Assembly (NCBI GenBank): GCA_964509505.1
Contig: CAZDYP010000244.1
Coordinates: forward strand, 1 to 5,823
Reading direction: 5' to 3'
DNA: 5,823 bases
Source of the DNA: CAZDYP01 sp964509505
GTDB taxonomy: Bacteria; Chloroflexota; Anaerolineae; JACRMK01
A program made the position numbers and the translations under genes. The first letter of the stretch is position 1; every line of letters starts with the position of its first letter. Shown piece after piece: positions 5,632 to 5,823 of the stretch. The notes below the pieces were generated by a model. That model saw only the letters and a program-made list of their open reading frames with translations. It made no database searches and was not told where the DNA came from.

Positions 5632-5672
5632 AGTTGAACCGTTTAGAGCAAATTCCACATGGCTTTACGATT

Positions 5673-5741
5673 AGTCTGCTCACGGCGGATGCCAAATCCG
5701 CCATTGGGCGGCTGGATTGGGCAATCCAGCCAGAGCAGACT
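5673..5741. repeat. Nested palindromic element upstream of glcF
   Basis: Outer arms AGTCTGCTC (5673-5681) and GAGCAGACT (5733-5741) enclose two smaller perfect hairpins: GGCGGAT/ATCCGCC (5684-5690 and 5696-5702) and GGCTGGATTG/CAATCCAGCC (5710-5719 and 5722-5731, 2-bp loop). Folded, it would be a three-way, cloverleaf-like structure. It lies within the likely leader or promoter region of glcF. Confidence 0.7.
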
Positions 5742-5788
5742 CGTAGATTAGATCAAATTCCGATTGATTGTACAGGCCACCTTTGCTC

Positions 5789-5811
5789 ATGGCGGATTTG
5801 CAATCCGCCAT
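5789..5811. repeat. Palindromic repeat ATGGCGGATT/AATCCGCCAT
   Basis: Perfect 10-bp arms at 5789-5798 and 5802-5811 surround TGC. With its flank (5785-5810) it is a near copy of 5678-5703, both reading GCTCA, then GGCGGAT, a short variable loop and ATCCGCCA. It is REP-like; no mobile gene is visible in the window. Confidence 0.7.
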
Positions 5812-5823
5812 CCCTGCGCTGGA

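Larger units (their letters stand above)
5632..5823. other. Non-coding region upstream of glcF
   Basis: No convincing gene lies here on either strand. The region holds the palindromic repeats listed separately and must contain, or lie next to, the promoter of glcF if that gene starts the transcript. A minus-strand TACAAT (5773-5768) resembles a -10 box, but no matching -35 box is seen 16-18 bp upstream, so no promoter is called. Confidence 0.5.

Noticed and set aside
5632..5658. Longer glcF starting at GTG 5658
   Set aside because: It adds nine residues without similarity or a ribosome-binding site; the internal ATG at 5631 fits the usual family start better, though the longer form cannot be excluded.
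5768..5773. Minus-strand TACAAT as a glcF promoter -10 box
   Set aside because: No TTGACA-like -35 box lies at the proper distance, and the site is about 140 bp from the start codon.
5673..5811. Possible CRISPR array
   Set aside because: There are only two or three palindromic units with unequal spacing and diverged sequence, and no cas gene.

Overview
The window is a compact stretch of bacterial chromosome. All six supportable genes lie on the minus strand and are read from right to left. Their order in transcription is a GlcF-like iron-sulfur subunit, a PSP1/RicT-like protein, a GlcD-like FAD oxidase subunit, a DUF433 antitoxin-like protein, a DUF5615 PIN-like toxin-like protein and a DUF169 protein. 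The moderately GC-rich coding style, the GlcD+GlcF pair, the DUF433/DUF5615 pair and the many short palindromic and tandem intergenic repeats fit Chloroflexota (Anaerolineae-like) best. That is a judgement from gene families and repeat style; there is no rRNA or marker gene here to prove it.

Layout: positions 1-91 hold one copy of an AAACCTTTAGGGTCT repeat. Positions 92-1725 hold DUF169, DUF5615 and DUF433, which follow glcD with almost no spacing: 12 bp from glcD to DUF433, a GTGA overlap from DUF433 to DUF5615, and 9 bp from DUF5615 to DUF169. They therefore look like one transcript starting with glcD (1723-3102). The 163-bp gap at 3103-3265 contains an 8-bp-period tandem repeat and a 15-bp-arm inverted repeat of the same AAACCTTTAGGGTCT family. 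The PSP1/RicT-like gene (3266-4228) ends inside another 8-bp-period tandem repeat. The 98-bp gap at 4229-4326 is mostly an imperfect inverted repeat of degenerate heptamers. The glcF-like gene (4327-5631) carries a palindromic 'intergenic' repeat inserted in frame. Upstream of it, 5632-5823 is non-coding and holds a cluster of three palindromes.

How the genes relate: GlcD (FAD) and GlcF (two [4Fe-4S] clusters plus CCG domains) should form a membrane-associated 2-hydroxyacid (glycolate or D-lactate) dehydrogenase that feeds electrons to the quinone pool. No glcE is visible. The PSP1/RicT-like gene between the two subunits has no obvious metabolic link. The DUF433/DUF5615 pair resembles VapBC45-type toxin-antitoxin modules and appears to share a transcript with glcD. 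DUF169 has no established function.

I found no convincing wholly new system. The unusual part is the repeats: at least five families or flavours in under 6 kb, two of which have entered coding sequence and now encode protein.
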